DNA of 20,728 nucleotides from Limnohabitans sp. Lineage in GTDB: Bacteria > Pseudomonadota > Gammaproteobacteria > Burkholderiales > Burkholderiaceae_C. Position 1 is the first letter of the stretch. Each line of letters opens with the position of its first letter. The notes under the pieces were generated by a model that was not told where the DNA came from, ran no database searches, and saw nothing but the letters and a program-made list of their open reading frames with translations. The DNA lies in contig VEQI01000011.1 of the NCBI GenBank assembly GCA_018883305.1, forward strand, positions 1 to 20,728, given 5' to 3'. Position numbers and translations under genes: made by a program. This document shows, one piece after another, positions 1-7,578 of the stretch.

Positions 1-1
1 G

Positions 2-1153
2 CCCATTGAGATGCGGGTGTCGGAGATGTTGACCGGCACGCGCGGCGATGTGGCGATCAAGGTGTTTGGCAACGACCTGGCGGAGATCCATGAGGCCACG
101 CAAAAAATAGCCGCAGCGGTACGAACCGTGCCTGGTGCGGCCGAAGTCATCGCCCCCAAACCCGAGGGCATGTCCTACCTGAGCGTGGCGGTGCGTCGGC
201 ATACCGCCGGACAAGCCGGCCTCAGTGTGGAACAGATTCAGCAGGCGCTCAAGACGCAAATCGAAGGCGAGACGCTGGGCGTGGTGTTGCAAGACGGCAT
301 GCGCATTCCGCTCACCCTCAAGGGCAGTGACGCTTTGCGGCACAGCCCGCAAGCCTTGCGCACCCTGCCCATCACGGCACCGGACGGACGGGCGTGGTTG
401 GCGGAGTCACTGGCAGATATCGAGTTGCAGGACGGCCCCATCCGTATTGACCATGAACAGAGCCAGCGCCTGGCCATCGTTCAGGTCACGGTGGAGGGAC
501 GTGATCTCACCGGCTTTGTGCAAGCGGCCCAGCAAGCCGTCCAACGCCTGCAACTGCCCAAGGGGTTGCGCGTGGCCTGGGGCGGCCAGTTTGAAAACCA
601 GCAACGTGCATCGACACGATTGGCCCTGGTGATTCCGGCCACGCTGGGCCTGATTTTTCTGGTCCTGTCCCTCACCTTCGGTTCGGCACTGCAGGCCGGC
701 ATCATTTTCTTGAACATTCCCTTCGCGTTGGTGGGGGGCATGGTGGCCCTGGCCGTCTCGGGGGAGTACCTGTCGGTGCCAGCATCCGTGGGCTTCATCG
801 CGCTGCTGGGAATTGCGGTGCTCAACGGGGTGGTGATGGTGTCGCATTTCAATGAGCGCATCGCCCGCGGTGAATCATTGCATGACGTGGTGCGTCTGGG
901 CTCTGAGCGACGCTTGCGTCCGGTGCTCATGACCGCCGTCATCACGGCCTTGGGGATGTTGCCGCTGTTGTTTGCCACCGGGCCCGGCTCGGAAATCCAG
1001 CGCCCCCTGGCCATTGTGGTCACGGGTGGGTTGGTGAGTTCCACCTTGCTGACACTCTTGCTGCTGCCATTGATCTTTGAGCGTTGGGGAGGTTTTGACA
1101 ACTGGCGCGAGGCCTGGCGCAGTCTGTTTCCGTCGCGCGCATCCGTGCGTTGA
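2..1153 (+). CDS. Heavy-metal RND efflux permease, C-terminal part (CzcA/CusA family)
   Basis: This is the 3' part of an inner-membrane proton-driven pump; the reading frame is open at the left window edge, so the true start lies upstream and about 383 residues are visible. The first residues (PIEMRVSEMLTGTRGDVAIK) match the periplasmic porter domain of CzcA/CusA-type HME-RND proteins. The second half is a run of hydrophobic segments with the family's C-terminal signature: a G-I-A-V-x-N-G-V stretch, then RLRPVLMTA and GSEIQRPLA. These are typical of pumps exporting Co/Zn/Cd or Cu/Ag. The metal cannot be assigned because the TM4 region is outside the window. A TolC-type channel gene follows after 16 bp, so the two probably form one operon together with an unseen membrane-fusion gene. 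Confidence 0.93.
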   Translation, partial: PIEMRVSEMLTGTRGDVAIKVFGNDLAEIHEATQKIAAAVRTVPGAAEVIAPKPEGMSYLSVAVRRHTAGQAGLSVEQIQQALKTQIEGETLGVVLQDGMRIPLTLKGSDALRHSPQALRTLPITAPDGRAWLAESLADIELQDGPIRIDHEQSQRLAIVQVTVEGRDLTGFVQAAQQAVQRLQLPKGLRVAWGGQFENQQRASTRLALVIPATLGLIFLVLSLTFGSALQAGIIFLNIPFALVGGMVALAVSGEYLSVPASVGFIALLGIAVLNGVVMVSHFNERIARGESLHDVVRLGSERRLRPVLMTAVITALGMLPLLFATGPGSEIQRPLAIVVTGGLVSSTLLTLLLLPLIFERWGGFDNWREAWRSLFPSRASVR

Positions 1154-1169
1154 ATCAACGAGGTTTGTC

Positions 1170-2399
1170 ATGAAGAAACGATGGATCATCACTTGGTTGC
1201 TGCCCTGGCAGGTCTGGGCGCAAAGCGACCTTCAGGCGTGGCTGCCGCCCACGGACCGCGTGCAGGCCGTGCTGCTGGCGTCCCCTCAAATCCAGAGCGC
1301 GCGGGCCCGCCAGCAGGCCCAGGAAGCCCGTGCCCAGCAACAGGCCTTGGGTCTGCATGAGTTTGGCCTGCGCGTGAATCAACAGTCACGCCATGTGCAA
1401 GACCCCACGCAGACCTTCGGCGAAACTCAGCTGACACTGGAGCGCCCCCTGCGCTGGTGGAACAAGGGCCAGACCGATCAACAACTGGCCGAGCAATCAC
1501 GCACCATTGCCCAGGTGGGCTATGCCGATGCCTTGCACGAAAGCAGCCGTCGCCTGCTGGGGCAATGGCTCGCCACCTGGCGTGCCCGAACGGTGCTGGA
1601 GAGTGCGCAGGCCCAATGGCGCCTGGCACAAACCCTGGCTCAACAAGCTGAAGCGCGCTTGCGCCAAGGCGATATTTCGCGGCTGGATGCCGATCTGGCA
1701 CGAGCCGAGTTTGAACGCGTGAGTGTGCAGCGGGAGATGGCCCAAAGCGAGTGGGCGCGCGCGCAAGCGCTGCTGGCCCGGCTGTATCCGGGCCTGGGTG
1801 TGCCTGGCGCCTTGCCCACCCTGGACCCTCTGCCGGCGCTGGCCCCGCTAGAGGTGCTGCGTGAAGATTTTTTGCGCAAGCACCATGAGCTGAACCTGAT
1901 GCGGGCCGAAAGTGCGCGGTCCAGCCTGACGGCCAAACGGCAGCAGCAGGAACAGTTGCCCGACCCCACGCTGGGCGTGTTCACCGCGCGTGAGCGCATG
2001 GGGGCCGAGCGGGTGCTGGGCGTGAGCGTGTCCATTCCTTTGGCGGGCGCATCACGACAATTCCAAGCCACCGCCGCGCGGGCCGATGCCAGCGCCTGGG
2101 AAGACCGCGTCCGACAGGCCGAGCTGGAACTGGGCGCAGAGTTCGAGCGCCGTTGGTTGAGTGCGCGTGATTTGCGTCAGAGTCTGGATCACATGGCCGC
2201 TGCCACGCGTATTCAAGAAGCCGCAGCCCATCAGGCCTTGCGCGCCTACACGCTGGGCGAAAGCACCATGACCGACGTCTTGCAGCATCGTCGCTGGGCC
2301 GATGAGCAACGCAAGTCCCTGCGTCTGATGCAGCTAGACGTGCTGGAGCACCTGGCCTTCATCGAGCTGGACCTGCACCGTCTGTGGGACCTGGACTGA
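1170..2399 (+). CDS. TolC-family outer-membrane channel of the metal RND system (CzcC-like)
   Basis: Predicted 409-residue outer-membrane efflux protein, the exit duct partner of the RND permease ending 16 bp upstream. The ATG at 1170 is chosen because GAGG lies six bases before it and because it gives an N-terminal signal peptide (MKKRWIITWLLPWQVWA, cleavage before QS). The mature protein is rich in Gln, Ala, Arg and Glu, with long helix-forming stretches such as residues about 45-75 and 140-190, as in the alpha-barrel of TolC/CzcC proteins. The length fits CzcC (about 400-420). The longer frame reaching back to 1077 would overlap the pump gene and lose the signal peptide. The 3' end faces the PHA synthase gene with only 3 bp between stop codons. 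Family assignment is firm; substrate follows from the neighbour only. Confidence 0.9.
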   Translation: MKKRWIITWLLPWQVWAQSDLQAWLPPTDRVQAVLLASPQIQSARARQQAQEARAQQQALGLHEFGLRVNQQSRHVQDPTQTFGETQLTLERPLRWWNKGQTDQQLAEQSRTIAQVGYADALHESSRRLLGQWLATWRARTVLESAQAQWRLAQTLAQQAEARLRQGDISRLDADLARAEFERVSVQREMAQSEWARAQALLARLYPGLGVPGALPTLDPLPALAPLEVLREDFLRKHHELNLMRAESARSSLTAKRQQQEQLPDPTLGVFTARERMGAERVLGVSVSIPLAGASRQFQATAARADASAWEDRVRQAELELGAEFERRWLSARDLRQSLDHMAAATRIQEAAAHQALRAYTLGESTMTDVLQHRRWADEQRKSLRLMQLDVLEHLAFIELDLHRLWDLD

Positions 2400-2402
2400 G
2401 CT

Positions 2403-4139
2403 TCACGGCTCCAGCACATAACGCCCCGGGGCATCGCCTTGCCCGGCATAACCGCTGGCCGGATCGCCCGCCGTGGGTGCCTTGCGCAGCACCCCGGACT
2501 GCCCTTCCAGCCAGTGCGCCCAGGCAGGCCACCATGAACCCGGATGGCGGGTGACCTCTTCCGCCCAGGTGTCCGGGTCCAGGTATTTGGCCCCCTGCTT
2601 GCGACGCGACAGTTGGTAATGGCGCGGCGTGCTGCTGCCCGGCGGATTCACCACCCCCACATTGTGCCCGCCACTGGTGAGACAAAACGTCAGCTCCGTG
2701 GAGGTGAACAATTGGAGCTTGTACACCGAGCGCCAGGGTGAGACGGTGTCACGTTGCGTGCCCAGACAAAACACGGGCAAGCGCAGATCACGCAGCACCA
2801 CCGGCCGCCCTTCCACGATGTAACGACCCTCGGCCAAGTCGTTGTGACGATACAGACTGTGCAGGTAGTGGCTGTGCTGCCGGTATGGCATGCGCGTGGC
2901 GTCCGCGTTCCAGGCGGTCAGATCGGTCACGGGGGCACGCTGGCCCAGCCAGTAGTCACGCACAATGCGCGAGAACACCAGATCGCGCTGATTGAGCAAG
3001 GTGAAGGCGCCGGCCATCTGCTTGCCGTCCAAAAATCCTTGATCGGACATCACGCCGTCCAGAAAGGTCAACTGGCTGTCGTCAATGAACAGGGCCAGTT
3101 CACCCGGCTCGGTGAAATCCACTTGCGAGGCCAGCAAGCTCAAGGACTTCAAACGCGTGTCATCCCTGCGCGCCATCAGTGCCGCGGCGATCGACAGCAG
3201 GGTTCCGCCCAGGCAGTAGCCCACGGCTTGGATTTTTTGCTTGGGAAAGATCTCGCTCACCACACGGATGGCATCCATGACGCCGTTGTTGAGGTAATCG
3301 TCCATGCCAATGTCGCGATCCTTAGCCTGTGGGTTGCGCCATGAGACCATGAACACCGTGTGCCCCCGGTTCACCAGATAACGCACCATGGAGTTGTGGG
3401 GCGACAGATCCAGGATGTAGAACTTCATGATCCATGAGGGCACCATCAGCACCGGATTGGCATGCACCTCGGGCGTTTGTGCACTGTACTGAATGAGTTC
3501 GATCAGATGATTGCGATAGACCACTTTGCCCGGCGTCAACGCCACCTCATGTCCGGGACGAAAGTTGTCCGTGCTGATGGGGGTTTTGTTCGACATCCAG
3601 CGCACCAGGTCTTCCCACCAATTACGCGAGCCCTCCAGCAGGTTGAGTCCACCTCGGTCCAATGTGCGGCGCACCACCTCGGGGTTGGTCCAGAAAAAAT
3701 TGGAGGGCGACACCAGGTCCAGCATCTGTCGCGAGGTGAAGTCCAGCACGCGTTCGTGGTGGTGGTTCACACCGGGCACATCGGTGGTGGCGTTGTGCCA
3801 CCACTGCTGTTGCAACAAAAAGGTTTGGTAGATGGCCAGATAGGGCATCTGCCGCCACTCTGGCGCCGCGAATCGGGTGTCCTGTGGCAAGGGGTCGATG
3901 CAGGTCTCACACGGTTGCCAAACGCTCTGGATCAGGTGCGCCAGCATTTTGCGCGCCTTGGTGCCCGCCTTCACCGACAGCTCGTGCTGCTTGCCAGGCG
4001 AGAAGGACAAATGAATCAGCCAGTCCACATACGCATTGACCAGCGATGCGGGTGACAAGCCCGAGGTCATCCGCGCAATCGTGGCGTAGATGACCTTGTC
4101 CAGGTCATGCGCAGGTGCGGAATCCACCTTGTAACTCAT
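2403..4139 (-). CDS. phaC: Class I-type poly(3-hydroxyalkanoate) synthase (PhaC)
   Basis: Predicted 578-residue PHA polymerase, which links hydroxyacyl-CoA units into storage polyester at the granule surface. The alpha/beta-hydrolase core shows the PhaC lipase-like box GYCLGG with nucleophile Cys309. Asp464 (in QRDTVSPW, matching the family's D-H-I-V-P-W) and His492 (in SGGHNVGVVNPPG) complete the catalytic triad. The N-terminal domain carries typical PhaC text such as RQMPYLAIYQTFLL (96-109) and TNPEVVRRTL (151-160). The start at 4139 is set by GGAGG five bases upstream; a longer frame to 4172 has no comparable support. Length matches class I enzymes. No phaA, phaB, phasin or phaR is nearby, so it may be a secondary synthase. 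A 17-codon frame just upstream overlaps its ATG. The family is certain; substrate chain length is not shown by the sequence. Confidence 0.93.
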   Translation of the reverse strand: MSYKVDSAPAHDLDKVIYATIARMTSGLSPASLVNAYVDWLIHLSFSPGKQHELSVKAGTKARKMLAHLIQSVWQPCETCIDPLPQDTRFAAPEWRQMPYLAIYQTFLLQQQWWHNATTDVPGVNHHHERVLDFTSRQMLDLVSPSNFFWTNPEVVRRTLDRGGLNLLEGSRNWWEDLVRWMSNKTPISTDNFRPGHEVALTPGKVVYRNHLIELIQYSAQTPEVHANPVLMVPSWIMKFYILDLSPHNSMVRYLVNRGHTVFMVSWRNPQAKDRDIGMDDYLNNGVMDAIRVVSEIFPKQKIQAVGYCLGGTLLSIAAALMARRDDTRLKSLSLLASQVDFTEPGELALFIDDSQLTFLDGVMSDQGFLDGKQMAGAFTLLNQRDLVFSRIVRDYWLGQRAPVTDLTAWNADATRMPYRQHSHYLHSLYRHNDLAEGRYIVEGRPVVLRDLRLPVFCLGTQRDTVSPWRSVYKLQLFTSTELTFCLTSGGHNVGVVNPPGSSTPRHYQLSRRKQGAKYLDPDTWAEEVTRHPGSWWPAWAHWLEGQSGVLRKAPTAGDPASGYAGQGDAPGRYVLEP

Positions 4140-4189
4140 GGCAACCTCCGCGCCCATGAGCCGGACATGCACTTTGCGGTTTGACGCAT
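4136..4189 (-). CDS. Possible 17-residue leader peptide upstream of phaC
   Basis: A short frame, MRQTAKCMSGSWARRLP, has GGAGG exactly five bases before its ATG. Its TGA stop overlaps the phaC start as ATGA. The phaC Shine-Dalgarno therefore lies inside the last codons of this frame. This layout is what translational coupling needs: ribosomes ending on the short frame would be placed on the phaC start. No similarity is recognised and the peptide has no obvious membrane or regulatory motif. It could be chance, since one short frame in this region is not statistically surprising. Only the paired ribosome-binding site and the 4-bp overlap make it worth listing. Confidence 0.3.
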   Translation of the reverse strand: MRQTAKCMSGSWARRLP

Positions 4190-4320
4190 CTCATCCTCCG
4201 AAACCGGCCATGACAGCGCGTCTAGGCCATCGCCGTTTATCGCAGTTCATGGTCATCTCATCTGTTCGCCGACACACCGGCGCCGATGCGCGTGGCAAGC
4301 CATCGACTAACATGCAGGCC

Positions 4321-5583
4321 ATGTCTGTTGAATCATCTCCTGTCGTGGCCATCATTGGCGGCGGCCCGGCTGGCCTGATGGCGGCTGAAGTGCTGGCCCA
4401 GGCCGGTCTGCGCGTGGATATCTATGACGCCATGCCTTCGGTGGGTCGCAAGTTTCTGCGCGCGGGCATTGGCGGTCTGAACATCACCCACAGCGAACCG
4501 GCTGAACGGTTTGCGAGTCGCTACGCCGAGCGCCAACTCGTGTTGCAACCGTTGCTGGATGACTTTGGCGCCACGGCTTTGCGTGACTGGGTGCATGACC
4601 TGGGCATTGAAACCTTTGTCGGCTCTTCCGGACGCGTCTTCCCTGCCGACATGAAAGCGGCACCCCTGTTACGGGCCTGGCTGCATCGCTTGCGTGCCTT
4701 GGGCGTTCGCGTTCATGTACGGCATCGCTGGCTGGGCTGGCATGCGGATGGCAGCCTGCATCTTTCGCACCGGGGAGAAACACTGTCTCTTCAACCGCAG
4801 GTCACGCTGCTGGCCCTGGGCGGTGGAAGCTGGCCGCAGTTAGGCTCGGATGGGGCCTGGGTGCCTTGGTTGCAAGCCCGTGCAGTGACCGTACAAGCGT
4901 TGCAAAGCGCCAACTGCGGCTTTGAGCTGGCGTGGAGTGAACATTTGCGAACCCGTTTTGCCGGCACGCCCGTGAAGTCGGTGGCCATTCAGGTGCAACA
5001 AGTCGATGGTCGTGTGCTGCGACAGCCTGGAGAGTTTGTGATCAGCGAGTATGGGGTGGAGGGTAGCCTCATCTACGCCGTGTCTGCTGCCCTGCGCGCG
5101 CAACTGCAATCCCACGGCCATGCCCGCTTCACGCTGGACCTGTTGCCACAACATGACCGGGCGCGCGTGGAGGCTGAACTGCGCCACCCGCGCGGCAGTC
5201 GCTCCATGTCCAGCCATTTGCAAAGCCGCCTGGGCTTGCAGGGCGTGAAGACGGCTTTGCTGTTTGAAGTGCTGGGCAAGGACGGTTGGCAGGATTTGTC
5301 CAAGGTGGCGGACACCATCAAGGCCTTGCCACTGCAAGTGCAAGCGGCACGCCCACTGGCACAAGCCATCAGCTCCGCGGGCGGTGTGGACTTCAGCGCC
5401 GTGAATGCCGACTTGATGTTGCAGGCTTGCCCTGGCGTGTTCGTCGCCGGTGAAATGCTGGACTGGGACGCACCCACCGGGGGTTACCTGCTCACGGCCG
5501 TCATGGCCACCGGACGTCGAGCCGGTCTGGGCGCGCTGCGCTGGCTACGCGCCCAGCACCCTGATCAGTTGGGCACGGCGTGA
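4321..5583 (+). CDS. HI0933/BaiN-like NAD(P)/FAD-dependent flavoprotein
   Basis: Predicted 420-residue flavin oxidoreductase of the TIGR03862/HI0933-like group, whose physiological reaction is largely unknown. The N-terminus has a Rossmann dinucleotide motif, IIGGGPAGLMAAE (residues 11-23), for FAD. The group signature GRKFLRAGIGGLNITHSEP follows at 42-60. Near the C-terminus EMLDWDAPTGGYLLTAVMAT (about 378-397) is the conserved second FAD-contact segment. The ATG at 4321 is preferred because it places the Rossmann strand eight residues from the start, as in homologues; an in-frame ATG at 4312 is equally possible, and neither has a strong ribosome site. The frame runs open back to 4138 but that stretch is not family-like. 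Its 3' end overlaps the 3' end of the acyl-CoA dehydrogenase gene by 19 bp on the opposite strand. It diverges from phaC. Confidence 0.88.
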   Translation: MSVESSPVVAIIGGGPAGLMAAEVLAQAGLRVDIYDAMPSVGRKFLRAGIGGLNITHSEPAERFASRYAERQLVLQPLLDDFGATALRDWVHDLGIETFVGSSGRVFPADMKAAPLLRAWLHRLRALGVRVHVRHRWLGWHADGSLHLSHRGETLSLQPQVTLLALGGGSWPQLGSDGAWVPWLQARAVTVQALQSANCGFELAWSEHLRTRFAGTPVKSVAIQVQQVDGRVLRQPGEFVISEYGVEGSLIYAVSAALRAQLQSHGHARFTLDLLPQHDRARVEAELRHPRGSRSMSSHLQSRLGLQGVKTALLFEVLGKDGWQDLSKVADTIKALPLQVQAARPLAQAISSAGGVDFSAVNADLMLQACPGVFVAGEMLDWDAPTGGYLLTAVMATGRRAGLGALRWLRAQHPDQLGTA

Positions 5584-6716
5584 CGGCCAGCGCGGTCACG
5601 CGCCACGATGGTCTTCATGATTTGTGCCGTGCCGTCACCAATTTGAAAGCCCAGCACATCACGCAACCGCTGCTCCATCACGCCCCGGTCATATCCCCCA
5701 TGGCCAAAGGACAGCAGACACTGGTGCACCACGTCATAGGCCAGCTTTGGGCCCCACCATTTGCACATGGCCGCTTGAGAGGTGTGTGACAGGTTGCGGT
5801 CCTTGAGCCACAAGGTTTGCAAGCACAGCAGACGGGCAGCTTCGACCTGCGTTTCAAAATCTGCCAGAGGATGTGAAACGCCCTGGAACGAAGACAGCGG
5901 CTTGCCAAAGGCCTGCCGTTGCGCCACGTACTCCCAGGTTTCCTCCAGAGAAATCTTGGCCACCGCCAGCACTTGCAGGCCGATGAGTGCCCGCGAAAAG
6001 TCAAAGCCCTGCATCACCTGAACAAAGCCCTTGTTCTCGTCACCCAGGCGGTGGTTCACTGGCACGCGCACGTTTTCAAAGAACAATGAGCCACGCCCGA
6101 TGGCACGCTGACCGTGACAGTCAAACCGCGTGCGCGTGAGGCCGGGCACATCGGTGGGCACCAGCAAGGCTGTCACACCATGTGCGCCAGACTCGGGCGT
6201 GCCGGTGCGGCCAAAGACCACCACAGCATCGGCCTGGTCAGCGGCAGAGATCGAGGTCTTCTCGCCATTGATCACGTACTCGTCGCCCACACGCTCCACA
6301 CGCAAGCGCAGGTTGGCCGCATCCGAGCCACCACGCGGCTCGGTCAGGGCGATGGCAAACAAGGCTTGTCCGGTCACCAGTTTTTCCAGCCAGGGACGCA
6401 CGACGGCCGGGTTACCGTGGTGAGACAGGATTTGCCCGTTGAGCGAGGCCAGCAGGTTGATGTAGCTGATGCTCAGGTCCGCGCGGGCGATCTCCTCGTG
6501 GATCACGCCCGCGGCCAGGCATCCCATGCCCTGCCCGCCCACGGACTCGGGCAGCTCGTGGGCAATGAAGCCCATCTCGCCCATCTCGCGCATGATGTCG
6601 CGGTCCAGCACACGCGTGCGGTCACGCTCCTGGAACCCCGGGGCCACCCGGCCCTGGGCAAACCGCCGGGCATGCTCGGCCAGGGTCTGCAAGTCGTCAT
6701 CGATATACGGATTCAT
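5565..6716 (-). CDS. aliB: Cyclohexanecarboxyl-CoA dehydrogenase (acyl-CoA dehydrogenase family)
   Basis: Predicted 383-residue FAD enzyme that should oxidise cyclohexanecarboxyl-CoA to cyclohex-1-ene-1-carboxyl-CoA in the cytoplasm. It has the acyl-CoA dehydrogenase domains in order: an N-terminal helical part, the AIALTEPRGGSD flavin/substrate motif (121-132), a middle beta domain, and the C-terminal helical domain with QRQAFGKPLSSFQGVSHPLA (266-285). At the position of the usual catalytic Glu (YEGT) it reads GDGTAQI, so Asp361 replaces Glu. The function comes from overall resemblance to the AliB group (TIGR03207) and from being third in an operon after badH and badI. The start is set by AAGGAGA upstream and the family-like MNPYID beginning; the frame runs back through badI but only as a shadow. 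The electron acceptor (ETF) is not encoded here. Confidence 0.88.
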   Translation of the reverse strand: MNPYIDDDLQTLAEHARRFAQGRVAPGFQERDRTRVLDRDIMREMGEMGFIAHELPESVGGQGMGCLAAGVIHEEIARADLSISYINLLASLNGQILSHHGNPAVVRPWLEKLVTGQALFAIALTEPRGGSDAANLRLRVERVGDEYVINGEKTSISAADQADAVVVFGRTGTPESGAHGVTALLVPTDVPGLTRTRFDCHGQRAIGRGSLFFENVRVPVNHRLGDENKGFVQVMQGFDFSRALIGLQVLAVAKISLEETWEYVAQRQAFGKPLSSFQGVSHPLADFETQVEAARLLCLQTLWLKDRNLSHTSQAAMCKWWGPKLAYDVVHQCLLSFGHGGYDRGVMEQRLRDVLGFQIGDGTAQIMKTIVARDRAGRHAVPN

Positions 6717-6730
6717 GCGTGTCTCCTTGT

Positions 6731-6749
6731 GGCCCGGTGTGGCCGGGCC
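6731..6749 (-). other. Intercistronic hairpin between badI and aliB
   Basis: A perfect 7-bp inverted repeat, GGCCCGG and CCGGGCC with a five-base loop, sits in the 43-bp gap between badI and aliB. It would form a very GC-rich stem in the operon transcript, ending just before the aliB ribosome-binding site. No T-run follows, so it is not a standard intrinsic terminator. It may act in mRNA processing, stability or relative expression; that is inference. Confidence 0.5.
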
Positions 6750-6759
6750 TGCCGGCGGC

Positions 6760-7542
6760 TTATTTGGCGTGCTTGCGGAACTCGGGCTTGCGCTTTTCCT
6801 TGAGGGCATTGACGCCCTCACGGGATTCTTCCGTGTCGTAGTACAGCTTGAGCGCATACATGCCCATGCCTGCAATACCGGCCTGGTGCGCAGTGTCCAT
6901 GTTGAAGCTGCGCTTGGCAATGGCAATGGCGGTGGGGCTGCGCTCGCACAGTTCCTCGCCCCACTTCTGAACCTCGGCATCGAGTTGGTCGTGCGGCACG
7001 CACACGTTGGCCAGGCCCATGGCCACAGCTTCCTGGCCGCTGTAGCGACGGCACATGTACCAAATTTCGCGCGCCTTCTTCTCACCGACCACGCGGGCCA
7101 GGAAGGCCGTGCCGTAGCCAGGATCGACCGAGCCCATCTTGGGACCCACCTGACCAAAGATGGCCTTGTCCGAACAAATGGTGAGGTCGCAAATGGTGCA
7201 CAGCACGTTGCCGCCACCAATGGCGTAGCCCTGCACGCGCGCAATCACGGGTTTGGGCACATCACGGATGGCGGTGTGCAGCTCCTCCATGGGCAGCCCA
7301 ATGGTGCCGCGACCATCGTAGTTGCCGTCATGCGCAGACTGATCACCCCCGGTACAGAACGCACGGTCGCCAGCACCGGCCAGCACGATGGCGCCCACGC
7401 TCTTGTCATAGCCGGCCTTGTTCAGAGCCTTGATGAGCTCGTCACAAGTGGTGCCGCGAAACGCGTTCATTTTGTCGGGACGGTTGATCGTGATCCAGGC
7501 CACACCGTTGCGCACTTCGTACAGGATGTCTTCAAAGTTCAT
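6760..7542 (-). CDS. badI: 2-ketocyclohexanecarboxyl-CoA hydrolase (BadI)
   Basis: Predicted 260-residue crotonase-fold enzyme that opens the ring of 2-ketocyclohexanecarboxyl-CoA to give pimelyl-CoA. The sequence is nearly the textbook BadI pattern: NGVAWITINRPDKMNAFRGT (12-31), GAGDRAFCTGGDQSAHDGN (56-74) with the oxyanion-hole GGD, YAIGGGNVL (106-114), and MGSVDPGYGTAFLARVVGEK (136-155). The last resembles the MenB active-site segment and includes Asp140. Length equals that of the Rhodopseudomonas palustris protein. The start is supported by AAGGA five or six bases upstream. It lies 36 bp after badH and 43 bp before aliB in one - strand operon. This is the most confident single functional call of the cluster, since BadI is distinct from ordinary enoyl-CoA hydratases. 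Confidence 0.95.
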   Translation of the reverse strand: MNFEDILYEVRNGVAWITINRPDKMNAFRGTTCDELIKALNKAGYDKSVGAIVLAGAGDRAFCTGGDQSAHDGNYDGRGTIGLPMEELHTAIRDVPKPVIARVQGYAIGGGNVLCTICDLTICSDKAIFGQVGPKMGSVDPGYGTAFLARVVGEKKAREIWYMCRRYSGQEAVAMGLANVCVPHDQLDAEVQKWGEELCERSPTAIAIAKRSFNMDTAHQAGIAGMGMYALKLYYDTEESREGVNALKEKRKPEFRKHAK

Positions 7543-7578
7543 GTCAATTCCTTGGTAAAAGTAGAGGCTGGCTGGAAA

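Noticed and set aside
4138..4320. A longer N-terminus for the flavoprotein
   Set aside because: The frame is open but the extra residues are Arg-rich, not family-like, and would displace the Rossmann motif from the N-terminus.
5565..7244. A 559-residue open frame that extends the acyl-CoA dehydrogenase upstream
   Set aside because: The first 176 residues are the wrong-frame shadow of badI. The real protein starts at MNPYID with its own AAGGAGA site.
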